57,880 bases of DNA from Labilithrix sp. (GTDB lineage: Bacteria > Myxococcota_A > Polyangia > Polyangiales > Polyangiaceae), in assembly GCA_019637175.1 (NCBI GenBank), contig JAHBWD010000056.1, forward strand, positions 1-57,880, written 5' to 3'. This document shows, piece by piece, positions 39,701 through 47,392 of this stretch. The position numbers were made by a program, and so were the translations under genes. Each line of letters starts with the position of its first letter. Position 1 is the first letter of the stretch. Under the pieces are notes generated by a model, which worked only from the letters and a program-made list of their open reading frames with translations, made no database searches and was not told the DNA's origin.

Positions 39701-40471
39701 GCCGCCGTTGTTGGCCTCGGCCGCGCTGTCGCGCGCCTCGCCGGTGCCGTGGCCGTAGCGCGTGTCGTCGTACGGATCGTTGTCGTTCTTGAAGAAGTCC
39801 CAGCCCGCGATGTCGTCGGTGTACCCGTTCGCGTCGTCGTCGACGCCGTCGGAGAACATCAAGATCAGGTCGCCCGGATCGATGACGCAGTTGCGATTGA
39901 GATCGCCCTTGGCGCGATCGTCACCCAGCTGCGTGCGGTCGCCGTCGGAGTAGCACTTCTCGCCGGGCACCGTTCCGGTGAAGCGCGCGTCGTCTTTGTA
40001 GTCCGCGATGTTGAAGATGCCGTCGCCGTTGCAGTCGTAGCCCGCGAGATCGCCCGCGCCTCCGCACTCGTCGCCGGCGGCGTTGCGCGGCCGCTTGTCG
40101 GCCCGGAGCTCGGCGGCGTTGAGCGCGACCTTGTTGATGAGATCGACGTGCTCCCAGTGGATGCCGGAGTCGATGACGCCGATCTTGACCTCGTCACGCC
40201 CGATCGTGTGTGTCCACGCGCGATCGATGCTCATGCCGGCGGCGCCGAGCTTCACGTCGGCGTCGAGAAGCGGCTCCGCGGTCGTTCGCTCGGGGAAGAA
40301 CGAGATGTAGTTCCATCGCGCGTTGTAGTCGTTCGGCCAGTTGGCCTTGTCGCGCATGTCGTCGCCCGGCTTGGGCGGCCACGCGGCGCGCGCGTCGTGC
40401 GTGCGCACGGCGTAGGCCGCGCAGAGCGCGAGGCAAACCAAGGAGATGACCCGAAGAAAGGGGGTTCGCAT
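36791..40471 (-). CDS. S8 family serine peptidase with FG-GAP propeller and MYXO-CTERM-like tail
   Basis: The 1226-residue protein has a signal peptide, then a subtilisin-like catalytic domain with VIDSGIHWEH (Asp101), RYGHGTGEAR (His241) and GRSSGIAGLV (Ser at about 396). The Asp to His gap is about 140 residues and holds two dockerin-like calcium loops (DCNGDGIFNIADY and DLNRNCVIDPGDLIL). From about 600 to 1190, FG-GAP-type loops (DIDGDGVREI, DLDGDGKADI, DMDQDGTPDV) form a beta-propeller. The end GGCGCK, a hydrophobic helix and RRRRSS match the MYXO-CTERM sorting pattern. It should be a surface-anchored protease. Confidence 0.9.
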   Translation of the reverse strand: MRTPFLRVISLVCLALCAAYAVRTHDARAAWPPKPGDDMRDKANWPNDYNARWNYISFFPERTTAEPLLDADVKLGAAGMSIDRAWTHTIGRDEVKIGVIDSGIHWEHVDLINKVALNAAELRADKRPRNAAGDECGGAGDLAGYDCNGDGIFNIADYKDDARFTGTVPGEKCYSDGDRTQLGDDRAKGDLNRNCVIDPGDLILMFSDGVDDDANGYTDDIAGWDFFKNDNDPYDDTRYGHGTGEARDSAAEANNGGGDPGVCPACRFIPLRVGDSFITDANEFAKAVIYAADNNVKVIQEALGTINQTAFSKAAIDYAYAKGAIVMASMADENSRHHNMPATANHVMTVHSIRYNEQKIEQSTSFIAFDTCSNYGGHLSLSISATSCSSEATGRSSGIAGLVYSMAAQEGITLSAEEVIQIFKMYADDIDVLESRGPEARYYFSHAGFDQRFGYGRANALRMVEAVKSRMIPPEVDIVSPEWFAPIHADRSNGPIAVMGRVAAARAPAYDFRIQWAPGVQPEESQYQDLASPLVNVPGQTVTGGTTPLAQIDPNQIDTKHERDPDSQLGENDRSISIRVQAVAHYPTGDVKGEARRVISITNEKNGLDKDLLPGFPMNLGTSIEGSAKLADIDGDGVREIIAPDTAGKVHVFTMRGGTPTELPGFPYVTRKIDGLNTELASEPTVPSYVAAPAYKAGAQGGVDPALARETILAAPAIGDLDGDGKADIVFATWAGTVYAINGQGQDLPGWPKRMPLVPSCPLDTSKPKPPTCMDAQHGLARGTYAAPVLADMNKDGRPEIVITGFDGNIWVYKVDGTVLDGFPVSLASKAAVTKGPSRIMATPTVADLNGDGVPEIISGSNEQIGGGGGSGPVFAVDGRGNAAPGGAYLPNWPVTVTSVKIFPVVAEGVVASQAVADFDGDQRPDIVIQGNASRPLILQADPGVQTGFNDPPNRLPERVDETGQPDKGLEGTGTFGEKTKAFEDIMFPLFSQPSIGDMDQDGTPDVIISGGSLTLVGALAGGGRRAERAQHLLAFWSGKTGKMLPGSPVVIEDYTFLVNHAIADVSGDDYPEAITGSGGYFVHAADACGREAPGWPKFTNGWTTAAAAVGDIDGDAQKSLEVVVGTRTGYLFAWTTQGRATGPVEWESFHHDNANTGNYATKLDQGRAQRAPTPISCDDPEPAVPESYEAGGCGCKTTPSRGGVAGAIAAALALGLCLARRRRSS

Positions 40472-40552
40472 GGCGCGCGCAGAGTAGCACGCACCTCCGG
40501 GGCATCCCCCCGGCCTTTGGCCCGATCGAGACGCTGTTGAGCCGCGGCCGAC

Positions 40553-41560
40553 CTACGCCGCGCAGAGCGGACGCAGGGATTCCGCCAGGACGTCGAGCAA
40601 ATGACGCGCTGCTTCCGCGCTCGGCAGGCCCAGCGCGGCGATCGCCGGGTCGGGATCGGCGCCGAGCTCGGCGCGCAGCTCGACGATCGCCCGCTCGAAC
40701 GCGGCTTGCACGCGCGCCCGCCCGGCCGCGTCGAGCAAGGGACGGATCCACTCGTCGACCGACCACGCGAGCGCGGCGTGGCGCGCCTCGTCGCGTGCGA
40801 TGAGGCGCATCGCGTAGCGGATCGAGGCGTCGGTCGCCTGGCGCGCCTGCCACTGCGCGACGAGCGCGCCGTACGTCTCTCGCACGCACCCCTCGACGGC
40901 GTTCTCCGTCGCGATCTCCTCGAGGGAGCGATCGGCCCTGCGCGACGCGGTCGGCGTCGCGCTCCAAGGGCCGGGCTCGGCGCCGAAGCGCCTCGCGAGA
41001 TCCGCGGTCGCGCGCGCGTGGCGGATCTCGTCATGGGCCGCGCGAGCGGCTCGGTCGACCAGCTCGTGGGGCGCGGCGAACGAGACGAGCTCGGCGCGGA
41101 GCGACATGAACGCGAGGACGGAGGAGGCCTCGAGGTGCGCCATGCCCGCGAAGTGAACGCCGAGGGGCGCGCCGCCCGGCGTCGCGACGGCCACGAGCCC
41201 TTCGGGTCTGCGGCCCGACGCGCAGTACAGACACGAGAGATAAGGCTCGGCGCTCGGGTCTCTGGCGACGGTGCAGTACGAGAGCGCGTCGCCCTTCGCC
41301 GGGCAGAAGCGCTCGCACACGCCGCTCTCGACGCTGAAGGCGTCGCGATCGATCGAGCACGGCAGCTGGAGGCTGACGGCGCACTTCGTGTCCGCGGGGA
41401 GGCTCGCCGACGAGCACACGGGGACCGCGCGCGTGGCCGGCGCGGGATCGCCCGCGCGCGTGTCGCTCTCCTCGAGGTTCCCTCCGCACGCGGCGGTCGC
41501 GACCGGCATCGAGACGGCGATCACCGAGCGGAGGATGTGTCGCAGGGCAGCGTCGTTCAT
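40553..41560 (-). CDS. Ferritin-like domain lipoprotein with Cys-rich N-terminal part
   Basis: The 335-residue product has a lipobox (VATAAC, Cys25) and a Cys-rich segment to about residue 125 (CSSA, CAVS, LPCS, VCERFC, SYC, CLYC). The rest resembles a ferritin-like four-helix bundle: HLEASSVLAF, HDEIRHARATA, ENAVEGCVRETYGAL and RDEARHAALAWSVDE give the repeated Glu and ExxH metal ligands. It may bind iron or have a di-iron activity outside the cytoplasm. The ATG at 41560 gives the signal. Related putative lipoproteins occur in myxobacteria, but their role is unknown to me. Confidence 0.75.
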   Translation of the reverse strand: MNDAALRHILRSVIAVSMPVATAACGGNLEESDTRAGDPAPATRAVPVCSSASLPADTKCAVSLQLPCSIDRDAFSVESGVCERFCPAKGDALSYCTVARDPSAEPYLSCLYCASGRRPEGLVAVATPGGAPLGVHFAGMAHLEASSVLAFMSLRAELVSFAAPHELVDRAARAAHDEIRHARATADLARRFGAEPGPWSATPTASRRADRSLEEIATENAVEGCVRETYGALVAQWQARQATDASIRYAMRLIARDEARHAALAWSVDEWIRPLLDAAGRARVQAAFERAIVELRAELGADPDPAIAALGLPSAEAARHLLDVLAESLRPLCAA

Positions 41561-41629
41561 CGGCCGGGACGCTAGCAGCGCCCCGCCGTCGGGCTCACGC
41601 GGGATCGGCGCCAAAGAGTGGCGTCGATC

Positions 41630-42277
41630 TCAATACTCGCCGAACAGATCCTGGATGCGCGCGTCGAGCGCGGTCGCGATCTTGTAGAGCGACGAGATCG
41701 ACGCGCTCGACTCGGCGCGCTCGATCTGCGAGAGGAGCGACACGGAGAGGTTCGTGCGCCGCGACATCTGCTTGAGCGTCAGATCCTTCTCCTTGCGGAG
41801 GTTGCGGATCGTGTCGCCGATCACCTTGTGCAGCTTCTCTTCCGGCGTGCGCGCGAGGCCCTTCTTGCGCATCACGCGATCGAGCACCTCGCGGAACTCG
41901 TCCACGTTGAAGGGCTTCTTGATGTAGTCGACGGCGTCGAGCTTCATCGAGGCGACGGCCGTCTCGAGGTTCGGATAGCCGGTGAAGATCACGACCGCGA
42001 CGTCGCTGTCGATCTTGCGGATCTTCTTGAGCGCCTCGATGCCGTCGAGCTTCGGCATCATCAGGTCGAGGATGATGAGGTGGTAGCCGCCGTTCTTGAC
42101 CTCGTCCTCGATCGAGGTGGGGTCGCTCATCGTCTTGACGCCGTAGCCGTCGCGCTCGAGCAGCGTCTGCATGTAGTCGCAGATCGCGCGATCGTCGTCG
42201 ACGATGAGGATCTTCACCGAGGGGAGCTGGATCTCCGGCTGCTTGCCGTCACCGTTCTGGACGTCGGGGGAGTGCAT
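41630..42277 (-). CDS. Response regulator with C-terminal XRE-type HTH
   Basis: The 215-residue regulator has a CheY-like receiver (residues 21-140; acidic pocket DDD at 27-29, phospho-Asp71 in LDLMMP, Lys in YIKKPF) and a C-terminal helix-turn-helix of the Cro/XRE type (IRNLRKEKDLTLKQMSRRTNLSVSLLSQIERAESS). This pairing is unusual, since most response regulators end in OmpR, NarL or Fis domains. No histidine kinase is adjacent. The ATG at 42277 is chosen as it starts right before the receiver; further upstream the frame lacks sense. Confidence 0.88.
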   Translation of the reverse strand: MHSPDVQNGDGKQPEIQLPSVKILIVDDDRAICDYMQTLLERDGYGVKTMSDPTSIEDEVKNGGYHLIILDLMMPKLDGIEALKKIRKIDSDVAVVIFTGYPNLETAVASMKLDAVDYIKKPFNVDEFREVLDRVMRKKGLARTPEEKLHKVIGDTIRNLRKEKDLTLKQMSRRTNLSVSLLSQIERAESSASISSLYKIATALDARIQDLFGEY

Positions 42278-42583
42278 TCTGGTGGGTCTCCGAATCGCTA
42301 GAGCTTGCTTGCCGAGGCAGGCGATGACGTGAAATCCACCTCGCCTGAAATTCCGGCGGGGTTCTTCCGAGGCGTCATTACAGTGTAGCTTGACAGAGAT
42401 CCGCTGAGGGTGAAGGGGTCGCAGCGATCCACCTGCGAAAAAGGTAGGAGTCCTGCACCGTTGGATGATTCCGTCGAGGCTGTAGCGTCGTTCGCGCCGA
42501 ATCGCGTTGACGAGCCAGGGTGCGCCGACGCATATAGTCCGCCTTCGCCGCACGCGACTCGTCAAGAGAAGCTCTGCGGATTC
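42278..42583. other. Intergenic region before tRNA-Pro
   Basis: No protein is supported here. The region holds the upstream part of the CheY-XRE gene on one side and the tRNA-Pro promoter on the other. It is less GC-rich than its neighbours in the middle (around 42370-42400). Confidence 0.5.
42507..42538 (+). promoter_or_regulatory. Probable promoter of tRNA-Pro
   Basis: TTGACG at 42507-42512 and CATATA at 42531-42536 (18 bp spacing) precede the tRNA by 47 bp. The overlapping TATAGT (42533-42538) is the same -10 word as at the tRNA-Met promoter but with 20 bp spacing. Confidence 0.55.
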
Positions 42584-42659
<76 letters not shown>

Positions 42660-42751
42660 GCATCGCAGTCGGTTTCTCATCGAGACTCGAGACTCCGTCG
42701 CCTCCGCGGCGCATGCGTAGCGGAGCCGCGCATCGTGGATAGATTGGGCCC

Positions 42752-43606
42752 ATGGATCCCGCCACGGTTCTGGGCCTCGGAGTCTTCGCCGTCACCTCGG
42801 CGATCGTCGGCCTCCGCTCGATCCGACAGATCAACCAGTGGGAGACGGCGCTGAAGTTCACGCTCGGCAAGTTCAGCGGTCGGGCGCAGCCGGGCCTCAC
42901 CTTCGTGCTGCCGGGCGTCCAGCGCCTCGTGAAGATCGACACGCGCGTCAGAAATCGCGACCTGCCTCAGCAGGCGGTCATCACCTCCGACAACGTGACG
43001 GCGTGGATCGACGCGGTCATCTACTTCAAGGTCGTCGATCCGGAGAAGGCGACGCTCAACGTGCAAGACTACGAGCACGCCGTCCGCGATCGGGCGAAGG
43101 TCGTCCTCCGCGACGTGGTGGGCGAGACGAAGCTCGACGATCTGCTCTCGCACCGCGAGGAGGTCGCCGCGAAGATCCGCGCCGCCGTCGAGCAGTTCGT
43201 CTCGCAGTGGGGCCTGCACGTCGAGCTCATCGCGCTGCAAGACATCCAGCTCCCGCAGCAGATGCAGGAGGTGATCGCGCGAAAGGCGATCGCCGAGCGC
43301 GATCGGCAGTACGTCATCATCAAGAGCCAGGCGGATCTCGAGAGCGCGAAGAACTTCGCCGAGGCCGCGAACATCCTCGCGGGCTCTCCCGGGGCGATGG
43401 AGCTCAGGCGGCTCGAGGCGCTCCAGAACCTCTCGGGCGGCACGAGCAAGGTGATCTTCGATCTCGCCAAGCCGATGGAGGCGCAGACGGCCGCGATCGC
43501 CGCGGCGATGGGCGCGAACGTGCGCGTCGGCGTGAACGCGGGAGAGCCGATCGAGGAAGAGGCCGAAGGGCCGCGACCGCCGGCGCGCGCGGTGAAGCGC
43601 GCGTGA
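42752..43606 (+). CDS. SPFH/Band 7 domain membrane protein (slipin/stomatin-like)
   Basis: The 284-residue protein has an N-terminal hydrophobic segment (ATVLGLGVFAVTSAIVGL), then the SPFH domain (QINQWETALKFTLGKFSGRAQPGLTFVLPGVQRLVKIDTR, DNVTAWIDAVIYFKVVDP) and a helical C-terminal oligomerisation part (ADLESAKNFAEAANILAG). Such proteins form membrane rings or microdomains and often regulate proteases. The usual NfeD partner is not adjacent. The stop overlaps the GTG of the next gene. Confidence 0.92.
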   Translation: MDPATVLGLGVFAVTSAIVGLRSIRQINQWETALKFTLGKFSGRAQPGLTFVLPGVQRLVKIDTRVRNRDLPQQAVITSDNVTAWIDAVIYFKVVDPEKATLNVQDYEHAVRDRAKVVLRDVVGETKLDDLLSHREEVAAKIRAAVEQFVSQWGLHVELIALQDIQLPQQMQEVIARKAIAERDRQYVIIKSQADLESAKNFAEAANILAGSPGAMELRRLEALQNLSGGTSKVIFDLAKPMEAQTAAIAAAMGANVRVGVNAGEPIEEEAEGPRPPARAVKRA

Positions 43607-43950
43607 CGCTCGACGAGCCGCTGCGCGTGCGCGCCCTCGAGACCTTGGGGCCGCACGGCGACGCGCTCGCGCGCACGGCGCTCGAGACCGGAGACGTGAG
43701 CGTCGAGCACGGCGTGCTCGCGTGGGAGGGCTCGCACGGTCAGGTCACGGCGCACCGCGTGATCGTCGTCGTCGAAGGCGAGCTGTACGACGCGATCATG
43801 GACAAGCCGGCGACCCTCGACGGCCTGTCGCAAGCGCTCGCCGCGGCGATGGCCGAGCGCCCGGGGCACTCGGTCGCCGACGTGCGCGTCGAGCCCGGCG
43901 ATCCCGACCGCGCAGGGGGCAGCGGCCCGTATCGCGTGGGCCGCCTCTGA
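43603..43950 (+). CDS. Unknown 115-residue protein
   Basis: The GTG overlaps the SPFH stop by four bases. The product is a small soluble acidic protein with alternating strands and helices (VRALETLGPHGDALARTAL, HRVIVVVEGELYDAI, LDGLSQALAAAMAERP). It has no motif that I recognise. Translation coupling suggests a partner of the SPFH protein. The next gene in the operon is a dehydrogenase 20 bp downstream. Confidence 0.62.
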   Translation: MTLDEPLRVRALETLGPHGDALARTALETGDVSVEHGVLAWEGSHGQVTAHRVIVVVEGELYDAIMDKPATLDGLSQALAAAMAERPGHSVADVRVEPGDPDRAGGSGPYRVGRL

Positions 43951-43970
43951 ATCGTGCTAAGCCCACGCCC

Positions 43971-44969
43971 ATGCGGGTGACGGTTCTCGGTGCAGGTTAC
44001 ATGGGCAGCGCGATGGCCGAGGTCGCGGCGATGCGAGGCCACGAGGTTCGGCTCTGGGGAACGTGGCTCGACGACGCGCTCGTCGAGGCGGTCGAGCAGA
44101 AGAAGGATCACCCGCGCCTGAAGATGAAGCTCAGCGATCGGATCGCGCCGATGCGCTCGGGCGAGCTCGCGCGCGCGCTCGACGGCGCCGAGATCGTCGT
44201 ACACGGCGTCAGCTCGGAGGGCGCGATCGGCGTCATGTCGAAGGCCGCGCCGCACTTGCCGGACGTGCCCGTGCTCAGCGTGACCAAGGGGTTCTTGAAG
44301 GCCAAGTCGGGCAAGATGGACCGCATCGACGTCGTCGTGAGCGAGACGGTCGGCCGGCCGGTGCGCTTCGTCCACGCCGCGGGCCCGGCGAAGGCCTTCG
44401 AGATCGCGCGAGGCGTGATGACGCTCATGTCGTTCGCCGGCGCTCCGGCCGACGCGAGTCTCTGTCGCGACGTGATGAGCGCCGAGCACATGCGCATCGG
44501 CGTGACGGACGACATCGCGGGCGCCGAGATCTGCTCGGCGATGAAGAACGCGTACGCGACCGGGCTCGGTCTGTTCGACGGGCTCGTCGGCGCCGACTGC
44601 CACAACGCTCGCGCGGCGTGCTTCTCCCAAGCGATCGTCGAGATGACGAAGCTCGCGCTCGCGGGCGGCGGCCGCCCCGAGTCGGTGTACGGCGCGGCGG
44701 GCGTGGGCGATCTCCACGTCACGGCCGCCGCGGGGCGCAACCGCGCGTTCGGCGAAGGGGTCGGGAAGGGCAAGCCCGCGAAGCAGGTCGCCGCCGAGAT
44801 GCTCGCGGCGGGGAACCTCACCGAGGGCTACCCGGCGATCGCGACGGCGTGGACGTGGGCGGCCGAGCGCGGCGTCCGCGATCTGCCGCTGCTCGAGGCG
44901 CTCCACCGGATCATCTGGGAAGAGGCGCCGGTCGCGTCCACGCTTGCCGCGCTGCGGCTCACGGTGTGA
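43971..44969 (+). CDS. gpsA: Glycerol-3-phosphate dehydrogenase [NAD(P)+]-like protein
   Basis: This 332-residue protein has the N-terminal Rossmann motif VLGAGYMGSAMA, the domain around VSVTKGFLKAKSGK, and the C-terminal GpsA region with GAEICSAMKNAYATGLGLFDGL containing the catalytic Lys and the GVGDLHVTAAAGRNRAFGEGVGKG segment, which matches GpsA. It would make sn-glycerol-3-phosphate for phospholipids. Some residues of the standard GpsA motif (such as the SGPS loop, here HAAGPAKAFE) are different, so a related substrate is possible. Confidence 0.82.
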   Translation: MRVTVLGAGYMGSAMAEVAAMRGHEVRLWGTWLDDALVEAVEQKKDHPRLKMKLSDRIAPMRSGELARALDGAEIVVHGVSSEGAIGVMSKAAPHLPDVPVLSVTKGFLKAKSGKMDRIDVVVSETVGRPVRFVHAAGPAKAFEIARGVMTLMSFAGAPADASLCRDVMSAEHMRIGVTDDIAGAEICSAMKNAYATGLGLFDGLVGADCHNARAACFSQAIVEMTKLALAGGGRPESVYGAAGVGDLHVTAAAGRNRAFGEGVGKGKPAKQVAAEMLAAGNLTEGYPAIATAWTWAAERGVRDLPLLEALHRIIWEEAPVASTLAALRLTV

Positions 44970-44973
44970 CGCC

Positions 44974-45651
44974 TCAGGAGAGGTGCTTCTTCAAGAAGTC
45001 GACCGAGCGCGACCACGCGAGCTTCGCGTTGGCCGCGTCGTAGACCTCGGGGCGCGTGTCGTTCACGAACGCGTGCTGCGCGTCGTAGACCTCGAGGGTC
45101 ATCGGCTTGCTCTGCGCGTCGAGCTGCTTCTTGATCTCTTCGGCCTTCGCGACCGTGGCCCACTCGTCGTTCTTCGCGAAGTGCGCGAGGATCGGCGCGG
45201 TGACCTTCGTGTAGTCGACCTTCTCCGCCGGCGGGATTCCGTAGAACGGCACGACCGCGGAGAGGCCGTCGACGTGGCAGGCCGACGCGAACGAGAGCGC
45301 GCCGCCGAGGCAGAAGCCGATCACGCCGACCTTGCCGTTGCCGCGCGGGTGCTCGCGCAGGTAGCTCGCTGCCGCGCCGATCTCCTGGACCGCCTGGAGC
45401 GTGTCGAGCTCGGTCATGAGCTTGCCGGCCTCGTCCGCGTCCTTCGCGATCTTGCCGTGGTAGAGATCGGGGGCGACGACGAGGAAGCCCTCCTTCGCCA
45501 GGCGCTCGGCGAGCGACTTGACGTGATCGTTGATGCCCCACCACTCCTGAACGAGAACGACCGCGGGCGCCTTCCCGGTGCCGCTCGGCTCCGCGAGCTG
45601 CCCGTCGACCTTCTTGCCGTCTTTCCCGGTGAAAGAAACCGTCGTTGTCAT
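44974..45651 (-). CDS. Dienelactone hydrolase family protein
   Basis: This 225-residue alpha/beta hydrolase has the family triad: nucleophile Cys114 in GFCLGG, Asp162 in the KNDEW loop and His193 in DAQHAF. The segment VLVQEWWGINDHVKSLAERLAKEGF with the Glu that activates Cys is present. Dienelactone hydrolase opens a lactone in aromatic catabolism, but many homologues have broad esterase roles. It is convergent with the gpsA-like gene, with 4 bp between stop codons. Confidence 0.92.
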   Translation of the reverse strand: MTTTVSFTGKDGKKVDGQLAEPSGTGKAPAVVLVQEWWGINDHVKSLAERLAKEGFLVVAPDLYHGKIAKDADEAGKLMTELDTLQAVQEIGAAASYLREHPRGNGKVGVIGFCLGGALSFASACHVDGLSAVVPFYGIPPAEKVDYTKVTAPILAHFAKNDEWATVAKAEEIKKQLDAQSKPMTLEVYDAQHAFVNDTRPEVYDAANAKLAWSRSVDFLKKHLS

Positions 45652-45727
45652 GGCGCGCGAGGATAACCGCCGGGTCCGCGGTGTCCAGACACGGCGGCTT
45701 TCCCGCCGGACGATCCCGCGCTAAAAA

Positions 45728-46081
45728 ATGAAGATGATGTTGCGCGGTTCCGTCTTGGTCCTCGCGATCGCGCTCGCGGGCTGCGATCCAAAGCCCTCCG
45801 CACCGAGCGATCCCAACGCCGTCGCCGTCACCGCCAACGGCAAGGGCTTCTCACCGAGCTCGGTGACGTTCAAGAAGGGCGCGCCGGCGACCATGATCTT
45901 CACGCGCACGACCGACGACACGTGCGCGACCGAGGTCGTGTTTCCTCAGCTCGACGTGAAGAAGGATCTGCCGAAGAACAAGCCGATCGCGATCACCATC
46001 CCCACCGACAAGGAGCAGACGCTCACGTTCCAGTGCGGGATGGGGATGTACAAGAGCTCGGTCGTCGTCGCGGTCAACTGA
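45728..46081 (+). CDS. Cupredoxin-like lipoprotein
   Basis: The 117-residue protein has a lipobox (IALAGCD) and one cupredoxin-type beta domain: NGKGFSPSSVTFKKGAPATMIFTRTTDDTCATEVVFP, then TLTFQCGMGMYKSSVVVAV. The Cys and Met near the end fit a metal site, but the usual His ligands of blue copper proteins are absent, so binding may be Cys/Met-based or lost. It should lie outside the cytoplasm. It is preceded by a divergent hydrolase with 76 bp between starts, so it has its own promoter. Confidence 0.82.
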   Translation: MKMMLRGSVLVLAIALAGCDPKPSAPSDPNAVAVTANGKGFSPSSVTFKKGAPATMIFTRTTDDTCATEVVFPQLDVKKDLPKNKPIAITIPTDKEQTLTFQCGMGMYKSSVVVAVN

Positions 46082-46087
46082 CGGCGG

Positions 46088-46612
46088 TCACCGGAGGAGC
46101 CACCACGCGCCGCCGCCGCCGATGGCGAGCCCGACGGCGATCACGAACAGCGCGATCGGGAGCCACGATCGCTTCGGCGGAGGCGAAGACGCGAGCGGCG
46201 CCTCCTCTTCGTCGAGCGTAGGCGCGGAGCCCGCGTCGCTGACGACGACGTCGAGGCCGAAGGCGGAGAGGATCGTCGTCGCCTTGTCGACGTACGCGCC
46301 GTACGACGGCTCGTCGAACGTGAGCGGCCGCTTGAAGCGATCCATGCTCACCTTCGCGACGTGCGCGTAAGAGCGGAGCTCGACGCGCTTCTCGCCCGCG
46401 TTGACCGTCCCGACGACGAGCGCCATGCCCGACTCGGGCTTGAGCGTGATGTGCTGGAGCGCGAGCAGGCCGCCGCCCGTGCTGCCTTCGGGCGCGGTCA
46501 TCTCGACGGTGTGATCGCCGACCTTCGTCTTGGCGAAGGCCGCGCGGAACGTGTCGGCGATCGTGTTCGCGTGCGACGAGTACTGGGTGAGAACAGCGGG
46601 CTTCATCGTCAT
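46088..46612 (-). CDS. Unknown protein with C-terminal membrane anchor
   Basis: The 174-residue protein has a soluble alpha/beta N-terminal domain (QYSSHANTIADTFRAAFAKT, LQHITLKPESGMALVVGTV), an acidic linker (APTLDEEEAPLASSPPPKR) and a C-terminal helix (WLPIALFVIAVGLAIGGGGAWWLL), so it is tail-anchored with the domain in the cytoplasm. Its ATG overlaps the stop of the zinc-ribbon gene by four bases, and both end in a tail anchor. I do not recognise the N-terminal domain. Confidence 0.66.
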   Translation of the reverse strand: MTMKPAVLTQYSSHANTIADTFRAAFAKTKVGDHTVEMTAPEGSTGGGLLALQHITLKPESGMALVVGTVNAGEKRVELRSYAHVAKVSMDRFKRPLTFDEPSYGAYVDKATTILSAFGLDVVVSDAGSAPTLDEEEAPLASSPPPKRSWLPIALFVIAVGLAIGGGGAWWLLR

Positions 46613-47355
46613 CTGCCTATCGCGGTGGCGGCGCTCTCCGCGCTCTTGCCGGCGGCGCCGATCTCAGGCGGCGCGGCGGATCCTTGTCGGAAGTAGAACG
46701 CGGCGCGCAGCGCGACGAGCACGACGAAGATGACGAGCCCCGTGCGCTTGGCGGTCGTGATCCGCTGCGCGGCGGCCGCGGTTCGACGCGCCGCCTCCAC
46801 CTCTTGGGCGGCGCGCGCCGGATCGAAGCCTTGCCTCGCGAGATCGGCCGCGTCCATCGCGCGGCGCGCCGCGTCCATGCCCACGCGCGATCGGTAGGCG
46901 GCGTGCTCGACGACCTGCACGATCTCGCCGGCGTCGAGCCACATGCCGTGGCTCACGCACACGTCGATGACGATGTTCGAGCTCGCGCCGAAGCGCCCGC
47001 GCTCCATCTGGCGACGGCACGACGGGCACTCGAGCATCTTGATGAGCTGCGAGGGCGGCGCGGCCGCGCCCGTCAGCTTCGCGGCGACGTGCTTCGACAG
47101 CTCCGGGCGCGCGATGAGCGTGCACCACGCGCGCGCGCCGAAGTAGACGCCCTGACACGCCGAGCACGCGTGGATCGTCGCGCCCGGCGCGATGCCGACG
47201 GCGAGGAGCGGCTGCGCGCAGCGCGGACACGAGAAGGTGATCGCGGGCTCGGGCGAAGGACGCGGGATCGCGACGAGGCACGTCGCGCACGAGCCGCCGG
47301 CTGGCCCCGGCGAACCGCAGAAAAAGCAGTTCGAGATGATGCCCGCGGACGCCAT
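46609..47355 (-). CDS. Zinc-ribbon (zf-TFIIB) protein with C-terminal membrane anchor
   Basis: The 248-residue protein has several Cys pairs: CFFCGSPGPAGGSCATCL at the N-terminus, then zf-TFIIB-like units CPRC...CSACQGVYF and CPSCRRQMERGRF...DVCVSHGMWLDAGE. These bind zinc. After a helical linker a membrane segment (GLVIFVVLVALRAAFYF) lies near the C-terminus. It is the first gene of a two-gene unit with the following anchor protein and could recruit it to the membrane. Function is unknown; the zinc-ribbon family is generally uncharacterised. Confidence 0.82.
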   Translation of the reverse strand: MASAGIISNCFFCGSPGPAGGSCATCLVAIPRPSPEPAITFSCPRCAQPLLAVGIAPGATIHACSACQGVYFGARAWCTLIARPELSKHVAAKLTGAAAPPSQLIKMLECPSCRRQMERGRFGASSNIVIDVCVSHGMWLDAGEIVQVVEHAAYRSRVGMDAARRAMDAADLARQGFDPARAAQEVEAARRTAAAAQRITTAKRTGLVIFVVLVALRAAFYFRQGSAAPPEIGAAGKSAESAATAIGR

Positions 47356-47392
47356 GGGTCCACGGTGGATCGTAGGACATGGCCCGATCGGG

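Noticed and set aside
37016..40540. 1174-residue open frame opposite the subtilase
   Set aside because: The protease on the other strand has all catalytic motifs, while this frame has none.
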